Source of the DNA: Gadus chalcogrammus
Taxonomy: Eukaryota; Chordata; Actinopteri; Gadiformes; Gadidae
Direction of reading: 5' to 3'
Assembly: GCF_026213295.1 (NCBI RefSeq)
Contig: NC_079427.1
Span: 26,708,798-26,772,797, forward strand
DNA length: 64,000 nucleotides
Shown here: positions 22,901 to 33,835 of the stretch, piece by piece
Numbering within the stretch: position 1 is the stretch's first letter
Layout: every line of letters begins with the position of its first letter
Notes under the pieces: generated by a model
The model's database searches: none
What the model was told of the DNA's origin: nothing
What the model saw: the letters and a program-made list of their open reading frames with translations, nothing else
Translations under genes and position numbers: made by a program

Positions 22901-25900
22901 GACCTTACATTGTTGATTTTTGCTCAAACTATTGTATTCCACTTCCAATAGTGGAGCATGCCCTGTAACCCTTTGTAAGCTTAGTAACACGTTTGCATTG
23001 AAATTGAGAGATATCAAAATTCTTCTTTTACGCAAACAATGCTTTTCAGAGCGCTAGAATCACTTTTTGACCAACAATGTGTTTTCTACTTGTTTTCTGA
23101 ATGAACAGAAAAATCACATTCATGTTTTATGCGTGCCAAATGCTTTTCAGAGCTCTAGAATCACTTTTTGACCAACGATGTGTTTTTGACCTTACATTGT
23201 TGATTTTGCTCAAAACTATTGTATTCCACTTCCAAATAGTGGAGCATGGCCCATACCCTTGGTAACTTAGTAACACGTTTGCATTGAATTTGAGAGATAT
23301 CAAAATTTCTTCTTTTTTAACGCAAGCAAAATGCTTTTCAGAGCGCTAGAATCACTTTTTGACCAACAATGTGTTTCGACTTGTTTTCTGAAATGAACAG
23401 AAAATCACATTCTTGTTTTTATGCGTGCCAATGCTTTTCAGAGCTCTCTAGAATCACTTTTGACCTACTGCGTTTTTGACCTACAGTGGTTGATTTTGCT
23501 CAAAACTATTGTATTCCACTTCCAATAGTGGAGCATGGCCCTGTAACCCTTTGGTAAGCTTAGTAACACGTTTGCATTGAAATTGACAGATATCAAATTT
23601 CTTGTTTTATGCGTGCAAAATGCTTTTCGGAGCGCTAGAATCACTTTTTGACCAACAGTGTTTTCGACTTGTTTTCTGAAATGAACAGAAAAATAGACAT
23701 TCTTGTTTTATGCGTGCCAAATGCTTTCAGAGCTCTAGAATCACTTTTTGACCAACAATGTATTTTGACCTTACATTGTTGATTTTGCTCAAAACTATTG
23801 TATCCACTTCCAAATAGTGGAGCATGGCCCTATAACCCTTTGGTAAGCTTAGTACCACGTTTGCATTGAATTGCAGATATCAAAATTTCTTGTTTTTATG
23901 CGTGCCAAAATGCTTTTCGGAGCGCTAGAATCACTTTTTGACCACAATGTGTTTTCGACTTGTTTCTGAAATGAACAGAAAAATAGACATTTCTTGTTTT
24001 TATGCGTGCCAAATGCTTTTCAGAGCTCTAGAATCACTTTTTGACCAACAATGTGTTTTTGACTTGTTTTCTGAAATGAACAGAAAAATCAACATTTCTT
24101 GTTTTTATGCGTGCCAATGCTTTTCAGAGCGCTAGATCCTTTTGACCAACAACGCGTTTTGACCTTACATTGTTGATTTTGCTCAAACTATGTATCCACT
24201 TCCAAATAGTGGAGGATGGCCCTGTAACCCTTTGTAAGCGTAACACGTTTGCATTGAAATTGAGAGATATCAAAATTTCTTCTTTTTACGCAAACAAAAT
24301 GCTTTCAGAGCGCTAGAATCACTTTTGACGCAACAATGTGTTTTCCTACTTGTTTTCTGAAATGAACAGAAAAATCAACATTTCATGTTTTTATGCGTGC
24401 CAAATGCTTTTCAGAGCGCTAGAATCACTTTTGACCAACGATGTGTTTTGACCTTACTTGTTGATTTTGCTCAAAACTATTGTATTTCCATTCCAACTAG
24501 TGGAGCATGGCCTATACCTTTGTAAGCTTAGTAACCCGTTGCATTGAATTGAGAGATATCAAAATTTCTTCTTTTTACGCAAGCAAAATGCTTTTCAGAG
24601 CGCTAGAATCACTTTTGACCAACATGTGTTTCGACTTGTTTTCTGAATGAACAGAAAAAATCAACATTTCTTGTTTTATGCGTGCCAAATGCTTTTCAGA
24701 GCTCTAGAATCACTTTTTGACCTACAATGCGTTTTTGACCTTACATTGTTGATTTTGCTCAAAACTATTGTATTCCACTTCCAAATAGTGGAGCTGGCCC
24801 TGTAACCCTTGGTAAGCTTAGTAACACGTTGCATTGAATTGACAGATATCAAAATTTCTTTTTATGCGTGCAAATGCTTTTCGGAGCGCTAGAATCACTT
24901 TTTGACCACAATGTGTTTTCGACTTGTTTTCTGAAATGAACAGAAAAATAGACATTTCTTGTTTTATGCGTCCAATGCTTTCAGAGCTCTAGAATCAACT
25001 TTTGACCACAATGTGTTTTTGACCTTACATTGTTGAGTTTTGCTCAAAACAATTGATTCCACTTCCAAAATAGGAGCATGGCCCTATAACCCTGTTGGTA
25101 AGCTTAGTACCACGTTTGCATTGAAATGACAGATATCAACATTTCTTGTTTTTATGCATGCAAAATGCTTTTCAGTGCGCTAGAATCACTTTTTTTGCCC
25201 AACAATGTGTTTTTAGGATGTTTTCCTGAAATGAACAGAAAAATCAACATTTCTTGTTTTTATGCTTGCCAAATGCTTTTTAGAGCGCTAGAATCACTTT
25301 TTGACCAACAATGTGTTTTTGCCACTACATTGTTGATTTTGCTCAAAACTATTGTATCACTTCCAAATAGTGGAGCATGGCCCTATAACCTTTGGTAAGC
25401 TTAGTAACACGTTTGCATTGAAATGAGAGATATCAAAATTTCTTCTTTTTACGCAAGCAAAATGCTTTCAGAGCGCTAGAATCACTTTTTGACAACAATG
25501 TGTTTTCTACTTGTTTCTGAAATGAACAGAAAAATCAACATTTCTTGTTTTTATGCGTTTGCCAAATGCTTTCAGAGCTCTAGAATCACTTTTTAACCTA
25601 AATGCGTTTTTGACCTACATTGTTGATTTGCTCAAAACTATTGTATTCCACTTCCAAATAGTGGAGCATGGCCCTATAACCCTTTGGTAAGCTTAGTAAC
25701 ACGTTTGCATTGAAATTGACGAATATCAAAATTCTTCTTTTACGCAAACAAAATGCTTTTCAGAGCGCTAGAATCACTTTTGACCAACAATGTGTTTCTC
25801 TACTTGTTTTCTGAATGACAGAAAAATCAACATTTCATGTTTTATGCGTGCCAAATGCTTTCAGAGCTCTAGAATCACTTTTGACCAACGAGGGTTTTTG

Positions 25901-26348
25901 ACCTTTACATTGTGATTTTGCTCAAAACTATTGTATTCCACTTCCAAATAGTGGAGCATGGCCTATAACCCTTGGTAAGCTTAGTAACGTTTGCATTGAA
26001 GTGAGAGATATCAAAATTCTTCTTTTTACGCAAGCAAAATGCTTTCAGAGCGCTAGAATCACTTTTTGACCAACAATGTGTTTTCGACTTGTTTTCTGAA
26101 ATGAACAGAAAATAGACTTTTTGTTTTTTATGCGTGCCAAATCTTTCAGAGCTCTAGAATCACTTTTTGACCTACAATGCGTTTTGACCTTACATTGTTG
26201 ATTTTGCTCAAAACTATTGTATTCCACTTTCCAAATAGTGGAGCATGGCCCTGTAACCTTTGGGTAAGCTTAGTAACACGTTTGCATTGAATTGACAGAT
26301 ATCAAAATTTCTTGTTTTTATTGCGTGCAAAAGCTTTCGGAGCGCTAG
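13906..26348. repeat. Satellite array, 194-bp and 298-bp units
   Basis: Sixty-odd tandem units are built from one AT-rich consensus with landmarks GCATTGAAATTGACAG, CTAGAATCACTTTTTGACCA, ACATTGTTGATTTTGCTCAA and GTGGAGCATGGCCCTATAAC. Simple units are about 194 bp. Longer ones (298 bp) add a roughly 104-bp partial copy containing CTTGTTTTCTGAAATGAACA. From 17791 the 298-bp form repeats almost exactly (starts at 17791, 18089, 18387, 18685, 18983, 19279). The frequent 92-codon open frames come from the repeat unit and are not genes. The array borders the retroviral LTR on one side and an assembly gap on the other. A centromeric or heterochromatic satellite is plausible but not shown. Confidence 0.95.
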
Positions 26349-26448
26349 NNNNNNNNNNNNNNNNNNNNNNNNNNNNNNNNNNNNNNNNNNNNNNNNNNNN
26401 NNNNNNNNNNNNNNNNNNNNNNNNNNNNNNNNNNNNNNNNNNNNNNNN
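26349..26448. other. Assembly gap, 100 Ns
   Basis: Exactly 100 unknown bases, the conventional placeholder for a gap of unknown size. It lies at the end of the satellite array. Confidence 1.
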
Positions 26449-26773
26449 AAAGCTGTGTGCGCCTCCAGACGATATCATGAATCACAAACGACTTTGTCGG
26501 GTTCTGCGACGTCTCTGGTTCTTCCACTTTCACATCAACCTGAAGTCGACTGAACCGCGAGCTGCCTGCTGCCGGCTGCCCGCTGCCGGGCGATGGTGCC
26601 TCGCGGCAACCGGCGGCATGTCGCAGTTCATGTACTTCAGCGAGTCAAAGCCAAAGTTCCTATCCCCCAATTCCTTCTCAACCATGGCTCAGATAACCCC
26701 CACAACAGTCTCGTTGTGGAAATACAAGACACGTCATAGAACCGGCAAGAAACACTTGCGTTACAGTGTGTGT

Positions 26774-26775
<2 letters not shown>
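26449..26775. other. Unassigned GC-richer sequence after the gap
   Basis: No recognisable gene. There is an open frame on the + strand up to the CA repeat, but it starts inside the gap and has no family signature. It is probably repeat-derived. Confidence 0.4.

Positions 26776-26863
<88 letters not shown>
26776..26863. repeat. (AC)n microsatellite
   Basis: About 88 bp of CA dinucleotides. Confidence 0.98.
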
Positions 26864-26866
<3 letters not shown>

Positions 26867-27409
26867 GCGCTCGCACGGTCGAGTCTCATTGGCGGGCCAA
26901 CGTCTCTGGGCGGGCCAGGCAGAGTAAGGGGAGGAGCTGAGATTCTTGGTGACGTCATGAATACAGACATTCCAAATCAGCACGCTTGAGCCTCCGTTTT
27001 TTCAAAGGCGAGCAGAACAGCTAGTACTCGTTTTACACCAAACGCAAGTTTTAGCCACTGGGGGACCATAGGCAGGCTAGGGGAACTCATATTTATGTTA
27101 GAAATAGATTAGATTTTCATGTCATGGGACCTTTAAACCACACAGATATATTTCAAATGAATTATGTTTACCTCAAAATAGATTGTACATGTATGAATAA
27201 ATTGTTGTATACAACTCGCTGCCATGTTTGTGTATCACTTTGGTAAATGCGCGCTCTGTGCTGGGGGAGGGCTGAGCCCATTCCGAACTACGGGAGCTGA
27301 GAGGGTAGCGTTGGCGGATGTTGAAGAGAAAACTGATTTTCATTTAAACAAGTCGACGTGAGCTACACACTCGAGTTAATCGATAAAATCGGTTTATTGC
27401 CCAGCCCTA
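26864..27409. repeat. DNA-transposon remnant ending in CCCAGCCCTA
   Basis: The block around 27060-27140 (TGGGGGACCATAGGCAGGCT and GTCATGGGACCTTTAAA) is of a kind widely dispersed in fish genomes. The stretch closes at 27409 with TTGCCCAGCCCTA, the terminal motif also used by the hAT element at 32672-38602. The left end is not defined. Confidence 0.45.
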
Positions 27410-27487
27410 ACTTGAAGTCCGGACTTGCCAAGTACGAACTTCCAAGTCCGCGAGTCCGTAGTTCGCGTATTTGGAATTGAGAATTCT

Positions 27488-28092
27488 GAGCTGAGTTTTG
27501 TGTTTTATTTTGAAAATTTACCGGATGCTCTATGGCTTTTACTTTTTCACTTCCTGCCCTGCTCAATCTGCTCTGTTGAAATTGACGCGGTTCAGCAACG
27601 GCTTGCAACAAAAATAGAAATGCTACGGAATGATAGCGCTGCGCCTGCGGCACGGCGAGCCGCTCCTGCGGAACGGCGAGCCACTCCTGGGACGCTGCTG
27701 AGACGTTCCGCAGCCGCTCCCGGTGGAAATGGTATCATTGATTAGAGTGGAACCTATCTATGGCGAGTGGATAGTGCCAAACCTAAAGGCCTGATTCCAC
27801 CGGACGCGTTACGGCTGCGGCACGTCTTGGCCGCGGTCACCGCAGCAGATAGGTTCCACTCTAATAAATGAGACCATTTCCACCGGGCGCGGCTGCGGAA
27901 CGTCTCAGCAGCGTCCCAGGAGCGGCTCGCCGTGCCGCAGCGCTATCATTCCGTAGCATTTCTATTTTTGCCGCAAGCCGTTGCTGAACCGCGTCAATTT
28001 CAACAGAGCAGATCAAGCAGGGCAGGAAGTGAAAAAGTAAAAGCCATAGAGCATCCGGCCAATTTTCAAAATAAAACACAATACTCAGCTCA
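27488..28092. repeat. Large imperfect palindrome, arms of about 250 bp
   Basis: The left arm (27488-27759) and right arm (27847-28092) are reverse complements with about 87 bp between them. Paired landmarks are GAGTGGAACCTATCT with AGATAGGTTCCACTC, and GAAATTGACGCGGTTCAGCA with its complement. The left arm has an extra local duplication of CGGCGAGCC(A/G)CTCCTG. The right arm belongs to the Harbinger-type element at 27787-28502, so the left arm is a second, inverted partial copy. Confidence 0.85.
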
Positions 28093-28502
28093 TGTAGCCT
28101 ATCACAACTTCACATCAACATTATTACGTCATGACCGGAGGCACCAGGTCAGCAGTCAATCAATCAAAGGGTGTCAGAGGGTCGGCAACATGGACGACGA
28201 GAGTCTCATTGTCGAAGTTTTGCAACATGAAGTCATTTATGTACCAAATCATCCTTTTTATAAGGGCAATGGCCGGAAGAACAAAGCGTGGCATTTAATT
28301 GCAGTCGTTTTGGGAGTGGAAGTTGAGTACATTAGCTTTAGGATTATCGCGTGATCTCGTGATCTCGCGTGAATACGGCTGACTCGCAAGACAGCGTTGT
28401 GCTGCCGTAACGCGCCCGGTGGAAATGCAAGCAGGGCAGAGTCGCAGCCGTTCCGTGCCGCAGCCGTAACGTGGCCGTAACGCGTGCGGTGGAATCAGGC
28501 CT
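27787..28502. mobile_element. PIF/Harbinger-type non-autonomous element with TAA target duplication
   Basis: The termini are AGGCCTGATTCCACCGGACG at 27787 and its near-perfect complement ending GGTGGAATCAGGCCT at 28502. TAA directly precedes and follows the element (27784-27786 and 28503-28505), which is the TWA target duplication of PIF/Harbinger. It contains a short MADF-domain open frame at 28190 but no transposase. Confidence 0.85.
28190..28354 (+). pseudogene. Truncated MADF-domain DNA-binding protein of a Harbinger element
   Basis: A 54-codon frame starts MDDESLIVEVLQHEVIYVPN and continues with FYKGNGRKNKAWHLIAVVLG. This is the first half of a MADF (Myb/SANT-like) domain: L-I-x-x-V-x-x-x-x-x-L/I-Y at the start and K-x-x-A-W-x-x-I-A in the middle. 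The second half, and any transposase gene, are missing. It sits inside the TAA-flanked element, so it is a deletion remnant of the autonomous element's accessory gene. Confidence 0.7.
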
Positions 28503-28754
28503 TAATAAAGAAGGCCATGGCCAATGGGAAGAGTGGAAAGAAAAAAGTGTTTAATTATGAAACGCCAACTATTAAATTGCAAAATTATTATTTTTTAAAT
28601 AATAAAAAGTTATAATACTATATTTACTCAAGGATATCATAATATTAATGTATTTATTTTCAATGATTTATATATATTTTTGTATTTATTGTAAATGTAA
28701 TGATTATTGCCAGAGGTTGCTAGACCTCTGGCAATAAGCAAAATGAACTGATCT
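28503..28754. other. AT-rich spacer
   Basis: No gene, repeat or signal was identified. It precedes a pyrimidine-rich tract. Confidence 0.5.
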
Positions 28755-29165
28755 ATGTCCCAATCTTTCTTTCTCACTGTCTGTTTACCTCACTGTGTAT
28801 CTGTCTGCCTACTTGTCTTTCTCCCTGTCTGTCTGCCGTACTCCATGTCTGTTTACCTAACTGTCTGGTCCGCCTATCGGTCTTTCTCCCTCCCTGGCTG
28901 TCTGGCTGTCCTTCTGTGTGTCTCCCTGTCTGTCTGTCTGTGTGTGTCTCCCTTCCTGTCTCCCTGTGGGTCTGTCTGTGTGTGTGCGTCTCCCTTCCTG
29001 TATCCCTATGGGTATTTTTGTGGGTCTGTCTGTGTGTGTGTTTCCCTCCCTTTCGGTCCGTTTGTGTCTGTCCCCCGTCCCTGTCTGTCTCCATCCCTGT
29101 CGTCTGTGTGTGTGTCTGTCTCCCTGTTTGTGGGTATGTGTGTGTGCCTCCCTCCCTGTCTGTCT
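28755..29165. repeat. CTGT/CCCT-rich low-complexity tract
   Basis: About 410 bp of degenerate CTGTCTGTCTCCCT runs lead straight into the splice acceptor of the ube2g2 exon at 29170. It generates long Ser/Cys/Val-rich open frames that are artefacts of composition. Confidence 0.9.
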
Positions 29166-29169
29166 CCAG

Positions 29170-29288
29170 GGGTCCTGAGGACACGTGTTTTGAAGGAGGA
29201 GTGTTTCCTGCTGTCCTCAGTTTCCCGTCTGACTACCCCCTCAGCCCCCCCAAGATGAGGTTTATCTGTGACATGTTCCACCCCAATA
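29170..29288 (+). CDS. ube2g2: ube2g2 internal coding exon (ubiquitin-conjugating enzyme E2 G2)
   Basis: The exon lies between a CTCCAG acceptor and a GTAAGT donor. It encodes GPEDTCFEGGVFPAVLSFPS, DYPLSPPKMRF and MFHPN, the UBC-fold segment of UBE2G2 from about residue 50 to 88, with the E2-typical YPLSPPKMRF strand and the HPN motif. UBE2G2 is the E2 used with gp78 and HRD1-type ligases in ER-associated degradation. The active-site Cys is in the next exon. The split Ile codon (A at this end, TT at 39991) gives phase 1. Upstream coding exons (about residues 1-49) are not seen anywhere in the window. The exon is bounded by a CTGT-rich tract before it and a 40-bp minisatellite right after the donor. 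Confidence 0.93.
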
Positions 29289-29289
29289 G

Positions 29290-29650
29290 TAAGTACTGGT
29301 CCCCCCTCACAAGGACTGGTAGACGATACAGAGTACTGGTACCCACTACAAGGACTAGTAGATGATACAGAGTACTGGTACACAATCACAAGGACTTGTA
29401 GACGATACAGAGTACTGGTCCCCCCCTCACAAGGACTAGTAGATGATACAGAGTACTGGTCCCACCTCACAAGGACTGGTAGACGATACAGAGTACTGGT
29501 ATACCCGCTACAAGGACAAGTAGAAGATACAGAGTAATGTTATCCCCTCATCAAGGACTAGTAGATGATACAGAGTACTGGTACACCCTCACAAGGACTG
29601 GTAGACGATACAGAGTACTGGTACACACTCAAAAGGACTGGTAGACCATA
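29290..29650. repeat. Minisatellite, unit about 40 bp, at the ube2g2 donor site
   Basis: Eight to nine degenerate copies of GTACTGG..CACAAGGACTGGTAGACGATACAGA begin within a few bases of the GTAAGT donor at 29289. The first unit overlaps the donor itself (GTAAGTACTGG). Confidence 0.95.
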
Positions 29651-30459
29651 CTTGGGTTTGGTTTAGGTGTGATCATGATCCGACTCTAGGAAGCAAAACC
29701 AATCCTTTGTTGGATGAATAGACTAGTTATATTCAGAAACAATAATAATCGGCCAGGTTTTTTGGGATCTTTTCGAAGATAAAGATAAATCTGGTCCGAC
29801 ATAGATGAGCATTCAGGGCCAATCTAAATCTGGTCAAACTACTATTTGAAGCAGTTGATGGTGGTCGCACCAAACTGACATTTTCAACAATTCAGTGAAT
29901 GCTGGAACTGATAGGAACCCTAGTACAAGCCTGGGGACCATGGATGTGTGGTTGTGGGCAGTAGTGATAATGAGCTCCTCAGGACCTCTCTGGGCTTCAC
30001 AGGCTCATTGCAGGATGTCTCTGTTTGTGGATTTTGTCCAACTTGTCCCACTGACGCTCTGTAAAATGTGGATGAACTTTATATTGGACTTGAATATCCA
30101 TAAACCACAGAAGACAATCATATTACTGGTACCGTGATCCACAAATATGGTGCTTGTGTGCTTTGCAAAATAATATCCACACTTACTTTCAGAACCAAAT
30201 CTTTTTTATGAACTTTGAACTGTGAATCACTTGCATGCTCCTTCCCAGTTCCTGCTGACCTCTCTCTCACAGTAGGGTTCTGTCCACAGTGGCTTCAGGA
30301 TGTCCACCCTAGATCCATGGGTGCACCTCCTAGTTTAGTCCCATGTGTTCCGCAGCCAAACGCATTATACGTACATAGCACACACCTCTGGATGTTGGCG
30401 AGCCGATTTACGTATTGCCACCTTCCTGCCTTGTTAAGAAAATAACAGTTTGAGTGAAA
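29651..30459 (+). other. ube2g2 intron sequence, nothing recognised
   Basis: Ordinary intronic DNA. No open frame, repeat family or RNA gene was supported. Confidence 0.5.
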
Positions 30460-31080
30460 TTTATTGTAAAGGCTAGAAACCGTGCTCAAATCTGCCAGTG
30501 TGAGTGTGGCCAGTCTGGCCAGGCCAGGCCAACTTGGCCACTTGGGAGAGGTGTGCTGCTACGGTACGGGCCGCCATGGTACAGATGCTAATGAGCCGAC
30601 CTACGCACACACACGGCTACGCAACCTGAGCTGGATGACGTATAGTCCATGCGATGACCATGGTCATAATAAAGGCGACGAGCCTTCTTTCCCATTCAAC
30701 GGTAAACATGGCGTCAAGTGGTTCAACTGTTGGTTCACGTTGGTCCCATAGAGAAGTCGAGTGTCTGTTAGCCATTTGGGCAGACGATACTATTCAGGCA
30801 GAGTTGGAGAAGACCCACAAGAAATTTGATGTATTTGGGAGAATCCACGAATCAATGACTTTATTATGGTCCATGCAGCGGACGCTTGGTGATGACGTGT
30901 TACGACGTGATGACGTATGTACAAGAGCCTACCGTGGCCCGGCCACAGTTGCGACGGCCAACGGTCACGGCCAGATGGCCTAGTGTGAGTGCAGGCCAGA
31001 GAACAACGGGGCCAGTTGAGCGCGGTTAGGTGTGAAAACGGCCAACGGCCACGGCCAGATGGCCTAGTGTGAGTGCACCC
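30460..31080. mobile_element. Harbinger-like element remnant with Myb/SANT gene
   Basis: The stretch is rich in GGCCA motifs at both sides: GCCAGTGTGAGTGTGGCCAG on the left and two copies of ACGGCCAGATGGCCTAGTGT on the right (about 30963 and 31051). It contains a short Myb-like coding frame on the + strand. Terminal repeats are degenerate and the exact ends are unclear. Confidence 0.5.
30708..30983 (+). pseudogene. Myb/SANT-like DNA-binding domain fragment
   Basis: From the ATG at 30708 the frame reads MASSGST followed by RWSHREVECLLAIWADDTIQ and KKFDVFGRIHESM. This is the W-x-x-x-E-x-x-x-L-L-x-I-W pattern of the Myb/SANT-like domain carried by the accessory protein of Harbinger-type elements. 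After about 50 residues the similarity is lost and the frame runs into repeat sequence. It is a truncated, probably silent copy. Confidence 0.65.
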
Positions 31081-31354
31081 TCATAATCTAAGAAATCTGT
31101 TCCATCTCATGTGTAATATGTAAGGACATCATGTGTGAGAGATAGGTTATGTATGAAACCAACAATATTATAAAAGGCTAGATGTCTTGGCCTTTGTTCA
31201 TCGTTGTGTGCAAGTTGTATTGTGTGACGGTTTTTCATCAGTTGGGTTTATGTATGAGCTGCTGTACGACAGGATCACAGAGAATATACCTTTCACTTGA
31301 AGGCCCCCCTCCCATACAGGCCACTTAACTGCAGATCACGTTGTTGATATGGTT

Positions 31355-32095
31355 GACTTGTGCTCCTTCACTCCAACCTCACCCCTTCATTCCACCCTCA
31401 CTCCACCCTCACCCCTTCATTCCACCCTCACTCCTTCACTCCACCCGTACCCCTTCACTCCACCCTCACTCCTTTCCTCCACCCTCACACTACCCTCAAT
31501 CCTCATTCCATCCTCCCTTTACCCTCACTCCTCCACTCCATCCTCACTCCTCACTCTGGAGCTCCTTCACTCCACCCTTACTCCTCACTCTGGAGCTCCT
31601 TCACTCCACCCTCACTCCTCACTCTGGAGTTCCTTCACTCCACCCTCACTCCTCACTCTGGAGTTCCTTCCCTCCACCCTCACTCCTCCCTCTGGAGTTC
31701 CTTCCCTCCACCCTCACTCCTCCCTTTGGAGCTCATTTACTCCACCCTCACTCCACCCTCACTCCTCCCTCTGGATCTCCTCCACTCCACCCTCAGTCCT
31801 CACTCTGGAGCTCCTTCACTCCACCCTCAATCTGGAGTTCCTTCCCTCCACCCTCACTCCTCCCTCTGGAGCTCCTTCACTCCACCCTCACTCCTCCATC
31901 TGGATCTCCTCCACTCCACCGTCAGTCCTCACTCTGGAGCTCCTTCACTCCACCCTCACTCCTCACTCTGGAGTTCGTTCCCTCCACACTCACTACTCCC
32001 TCTGGAGCTCCTTCACTCCACCCTCACTCTTAACTCTGGAGCTCCTTCACTCCACCCTCACTCCTTAACTCCACCCTCACTCCTGACTCACAACC
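31355..32095. repeat. Minisatellite, unit about 34 bp, CACTCCACCCTCACTCCT type
   Basis: About 740 bp of CTCCTTCACTCCACCCTCAC and ACTCTGGAGTTCCTTC units. All three forward frames stay open for 230-267 codons with Leu-His-Ser-Pro repeats. These are repeat artefacts. Confidence 0.95.
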
Positions 32096-32663
32096 GTTTG
32101 GTATTCATCCACAGTGGCGTTAGGATATCCACACATCCTTCCTCCACCATTCCCATACCATGACATCTGTTGGTTTTGTATAGAGGCCACTGTGTAAGCC
32201 AATGTGTTCACCTCATGGTTACAAGGTGGGGGCTTGAGTTTTGGAGAAACGAGTATAGCGAGTAGAGTTTAAGAGTATAGTAAAAATTGTGGATTGTGGT
32301 AAACATAACGTGATTTCTTTTCTTTTTTTCTCACTTGCTTTAATATCGCATGTCGCATTAACAAGTTTATGCAATTAATCCATCCACATTTTATAGATCT
32401 TTAATTTAAACTAATTTTAAACTTGAAGTTAAACTTGAAGTTCTGTTCTGAAAGTGATTGAAAGACAAGTTTTTTACAAGTAAAAATGTGTAGATCGTGA
32501 AATATCATTGTCTATTTCATTTTACAGAGGACATACATCCAAGTATTTGTGGATTGGGGTCTACACACTTGTTGAATTGCATGTCTTCGAAGATCAGCAT
32601 GTGTTCGGGAGGAGGTGTTTTCTTGTGGCTAGAAAACTATCCACAAAGTACGAGTAGATCACA
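32096..32663 (+). other. ube2g2 intron sequence, nothing recognised
   Basis: No supported gene or repeat is seen up to the target duplication of the hAT element at 32664. Confidence 0.5.
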
Positions 32664-33087
32664 CTGATCAATAGGGCTGGGCGATATGACGATATATATC
32701 GTGTGATGATATAAAAATGTCTATCGTTTCATATTATCTTCTATCGTTTATATCGTCTTGTCGCAAATCACACTCTTTACGGTAATATTTTACGTCATTT
32801 GGACGACGCTATACATTCTTCCACACGGCACATGAACGCAACACAAACAAACGATAGTTACGTATGTAACTACGGTTCTATGAATCCTGGATGACCGCCA
32901 GAGGCGGTGCTTCAAGCACTGGATTTATCCGTCTCGCGCATGCGCAGTTCGAGTACCTAATATCAACAAAGTCACCTGTGACCCCTGATGAGCTCCGGAC
33001 AGCCTATATCTTCCGGTGACATCAGAGGATCTGTTCCTGCAGAATCTTCTCGCGAGTACACAAGGATTCTGAGTGACAGAGCGCTCT

Positions 33088-33185
33088 GGCGGTCATCCAG
33101 GATTCATAGAACCGTAGTTACATACGTAACTATCGTTCTATTTCATCCTTACTGACCGCCAGAGGCGGTGCATCAAGCACTGGAT
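33088..33185. repeat. DIRS internal complementary region
   Basis: The left part is the reverse complement of the element's left end (ATTCATAGAACCGTAGTTAC against GTAACTACGGTTCTATGAAT). The right part (CGTTCTATTTCATCCTTACT) is the reverse complement of the right end at 37870-37894. The two halves meet at ACGTAACTAT. Confidence 0.85.
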
Positions 33186-33226
33186 GGCTCATACCAACAA
33201 GGTCCCGAGGAACTCCAGCACCTACC

Positions 33227-33835
33227 TCATTGAGATTGAACAGCAGAGTCGGGCAACAGGACCACGGCCAACGGATGGGGAGTGGCAACGTTCACCCGGT
33301 AGAACCTGGAAAAGGTACATGGTGATGTCCATGATGCTGCATCGCAGATGTCTTCCAGGGGCAGGGCAGCCCATGACGTTGAGACAGCCCTGGTAGAGTG
33401 GCACCTGACCCCGGATGGCAGGGGGTGACCACCTCCTTTATAGGCATGGGTGATGACGTCCACAACCCAATGAGACAATCGCTGCTTGGAGAGAGCACAG
33501 CCCCTCCTAGGACCACCATAGCAGAGGAAGAGCTGGTCCGAGCGTCTAATGCCTGCGGTCGCAGCTACGTACGCTCTCAGAGCTCGCACAGGACACAGCA
33601 GTTTGAACCTGTCCTCCCCTTCCGAGGCGATAAATTGTGCCAGGCGGACAGGTCGGTTGAGGTTCGACGATGACAGAACCTTCGGGAGGAAAGCTGGATT
33701 CGGCCACAGGGTAACCCCTGAGCCATCCGAGTTCCACCTCAGACATGAGTCACTCACGGACAGCATGAAGCTCCCCGTCGCGCTTCGCTGACGCGATGGC
33801 GAGGAGAAAGGCAGTTTTAGTGGAGACCCACTTCA
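33227..33835 (-). pseudogene. DIRS tyrosine recombinase (frameshifted)
   Basis: The recombinase runs over two frames: the end of the 33750-35279 frame (FLLAIASAKRDGELHA, with the first catalytic Arg region) and the 33227-33766 frame. The latter holds CHSTRAVSTSWAAL (catalytic H-x-x-R) and TFSRFYRVNV (catalytic Tyr). All main active-site positions can be found, but a frameshift near 33755 separates the first Arg from the rest, so the copy is inactive as read. It integrates circular DNA intermediates in intact elements. Confidence 0.85.

Noticed and set aside
13906..26348. CRISPR-like array
   Set aside because: Units are contiguous 194-298 bp satellite copies without unique spacers, in a eukaryotic genome.
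26312..26989. 225-residue ORF spanning the N gap
   Set aside because: It reads through unknown bases and a CA repeat; not a gene.
28755..29365. Cys/Val/Ser-rich proteins on + and Thr/His/Arg-rich proteins on - strand
   Set aside because: They come from the CTGT-rich low-complexity tract; only the 119-bp ube2g2 exon at its end is real coding.
31341..32163. Large Leu/His/Ser/Pro-rich proteins of 230-267 residues
   Set aside because: All three forward frames are open over a 34-bp minisatellite; composition artefact.
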